The notes beneath the pieces are model-generated. The model did no database searches, had not been told where the DNA came from, and saw only the letters and a program-made list of their open reading frames with translations. Below, in pieces: positions 5,456 through 5,872 of a stretch of DNA of 5,872 bases (the first letter of the stretch is position 1; every line of letters starts with the position of its first letter). Made by a program: the position numbers and the translations under genes. The stretch covers positions 1 to 5,872 of the forward strand of contig JAKAMV010000657.1 of NCBI GenBank assembly GCA_021812735.1. Reading direction: 5' to 3'. The stretch is from Chloroflexota bacterium. Lineage in GTDB: Bacteria > Chloroflexota > Limnocylindria > Limnocylindrales > CSP1-4.

Positions 5456-5465
5456 CGACGCGCCG

Positions 5466-5872
5466 CTAGAGGCGCTCTCCCGCCCTCACGGGGATCGCGA
5501 GGCGGTTCGCCGGCGGCGCGAGCGGGCAGCTCCACCTCGGGTCGTACGCGCAGGAGGGGTGATACGCGTAGTTGAAGTCAAGCACGAGGCGGTCGCCCGA
5601 ACCGCCGAGATCCGCGCCCTTGATCGTATCGAGCAGGTAGCGGCCCGCCCCGTACGTCTCGGAACCGGACGTCGCATCACGGAACGGGAGGAAGACGCCG
5701 CCACCGTAGACGGCGATCCAGTACACCTCCAGGTCACCGATGGGCAGCCGCACGCGACCGATCCGATCGAGCCGGTAGGCGTCGCCCGACAGGCTCGTCG
5801 CCGTGACCGGCTCCGCGGGCAGCGTCTCGACGTCCGCCTCGAACCGCATCGCCGGGTCGTACGGCCAGTACT
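5466..5872 (-). CDS. DUF1684 family protein, N-terminus beyond the window
   Basis: The C-terminal 134 residues of a DUF1684 protein are visible, and the open frame runs off the window edge. Although a Met codon occurs at 5849-5847, the preceding in-frame residues YWPYDPA join smoothly to MRFEADVETLP, as in family members, so that Met is internal and the true start lies outside. Recognisable family blocks are YWIAVYGGGVFLPFRDATSG, then SETYGAGRYL, then LDFNYAYHPSCAYD followed by CPLAPPANRL and the closing VRAGER. The conserved Tyr, Asn and two Cys of the LDFNxAYxPxCAY...CPL region are present. The family has no well established biochemical role; I assign none. The gene precedes the transporter on the same strand but is separated by 221 bases and a large hairpin, so co-transcription is unlikely. 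Confidence 0.9.
   Translation of the reverse strand, partial: YWPYDPAMRFEADVETLPAEPVTATSLSGDAYRLDRIGRVRLPIGDLEVYWIAVYGGGVFLPFRDATSGSETYGAGRYLLDTIKGADLGGSGDRLVLDFNYAYHPSCAYDPRWSCPLAPPANRLAIPVRAGERL

Noticed and set aside
5245..5465. Known riboswitch or hammerhead ribozyme in the transporter leader
   Set aside because: A CUGAUG string occurs in the loop of the 5370-5390 stem, but the hammerhead GAAA core is absent, and I could not match the consensus of the glycine, SAM, guanidine or cyclic di-AMP riboswitches by eye.
1..5872. CRISPR array, insertion sequence or phage genes
   Set aside because: No regularly spaced repeats, transposase or integrase motifs, or terminal inverted repeats are visible on either strand.

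Overview
The window is GC-rich bacterial DNA of ordinary chromosomal character. Its start-codon use (ATG, GTG, probably TTG), its strong G/C preference at third codon positions and the long Gly/Ala/Ser/Pro linker after the lipobox of the binding protein fit a high-GC actinobacterium or a high-GC soil/freshwater Chloroflexota lineage. The sequence alone does not decide between them. Every convincing gene lies on the minus strand.

Bases 62-741 hold a compact type II toxin-antitoxin module: a FitA-like ribbon-helix-helix antitoxin followed, with a 4-base overlap, by a PIN-domain (VapC/FitB-like) ribonuclease toxin. A perfect 15-base palindrome, GCTATCA-T-TGATAGC, sits just upstream of the antitoxin start and is the obvious operator candidate. 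Next comes a complete tRNA-Gly (anticodon CCC, encoded CCA) at 929-1004, whose 3' end faces the toxin-antitoxin module. Bases 1005-1422 hold no convincing gene. At 1411-1536 on the plus strand lies a small remnant of a flavoprotein disulfide oxidoreductase: a ribosome-binding site, a TTG start, the FAD-binding GxGxxx(A) fold and a VGGS trace, after which homology stops exactly where the terminal hairpin of the next operon begins.

Bases 1580-5244 hold a complete four-gene ABC importer of the quaternary-amine/osmoprotectant type (OpuC/OsmVWXY, ProVWX-like). It is transcribed from high to low coordinates: ATPase with C-terminal CBS domains, permease, permease, lipoprotein substrate-binding protein. 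The first three genes are spaced 3 bases apart or overlap by 4. The binding protein follows after a 105-base gap that contains two stem-loops. A 9-bp GC hairpin follows the last gene. Together they would bring glycine betaine, choline, carnitine or a similar compatible solute into the cell, with the CBS domains as a likely site of ionic-strength or nucleotide control.

Upstream of the operon, 5245-5465 contains an unusual cluster of inverted repeats: one reads as the end of the preceding gene, and three lie in the probable leader or promoter of the transporter. The window ends inside a DUF1684-family gene (5466 to beyond 5872) whose N-terminus is outside the window. No wholly new system is evident. 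The points most worth a second look are the hairpin-rich leader, the antitoxin palindrome and the flavoprotein remnant.
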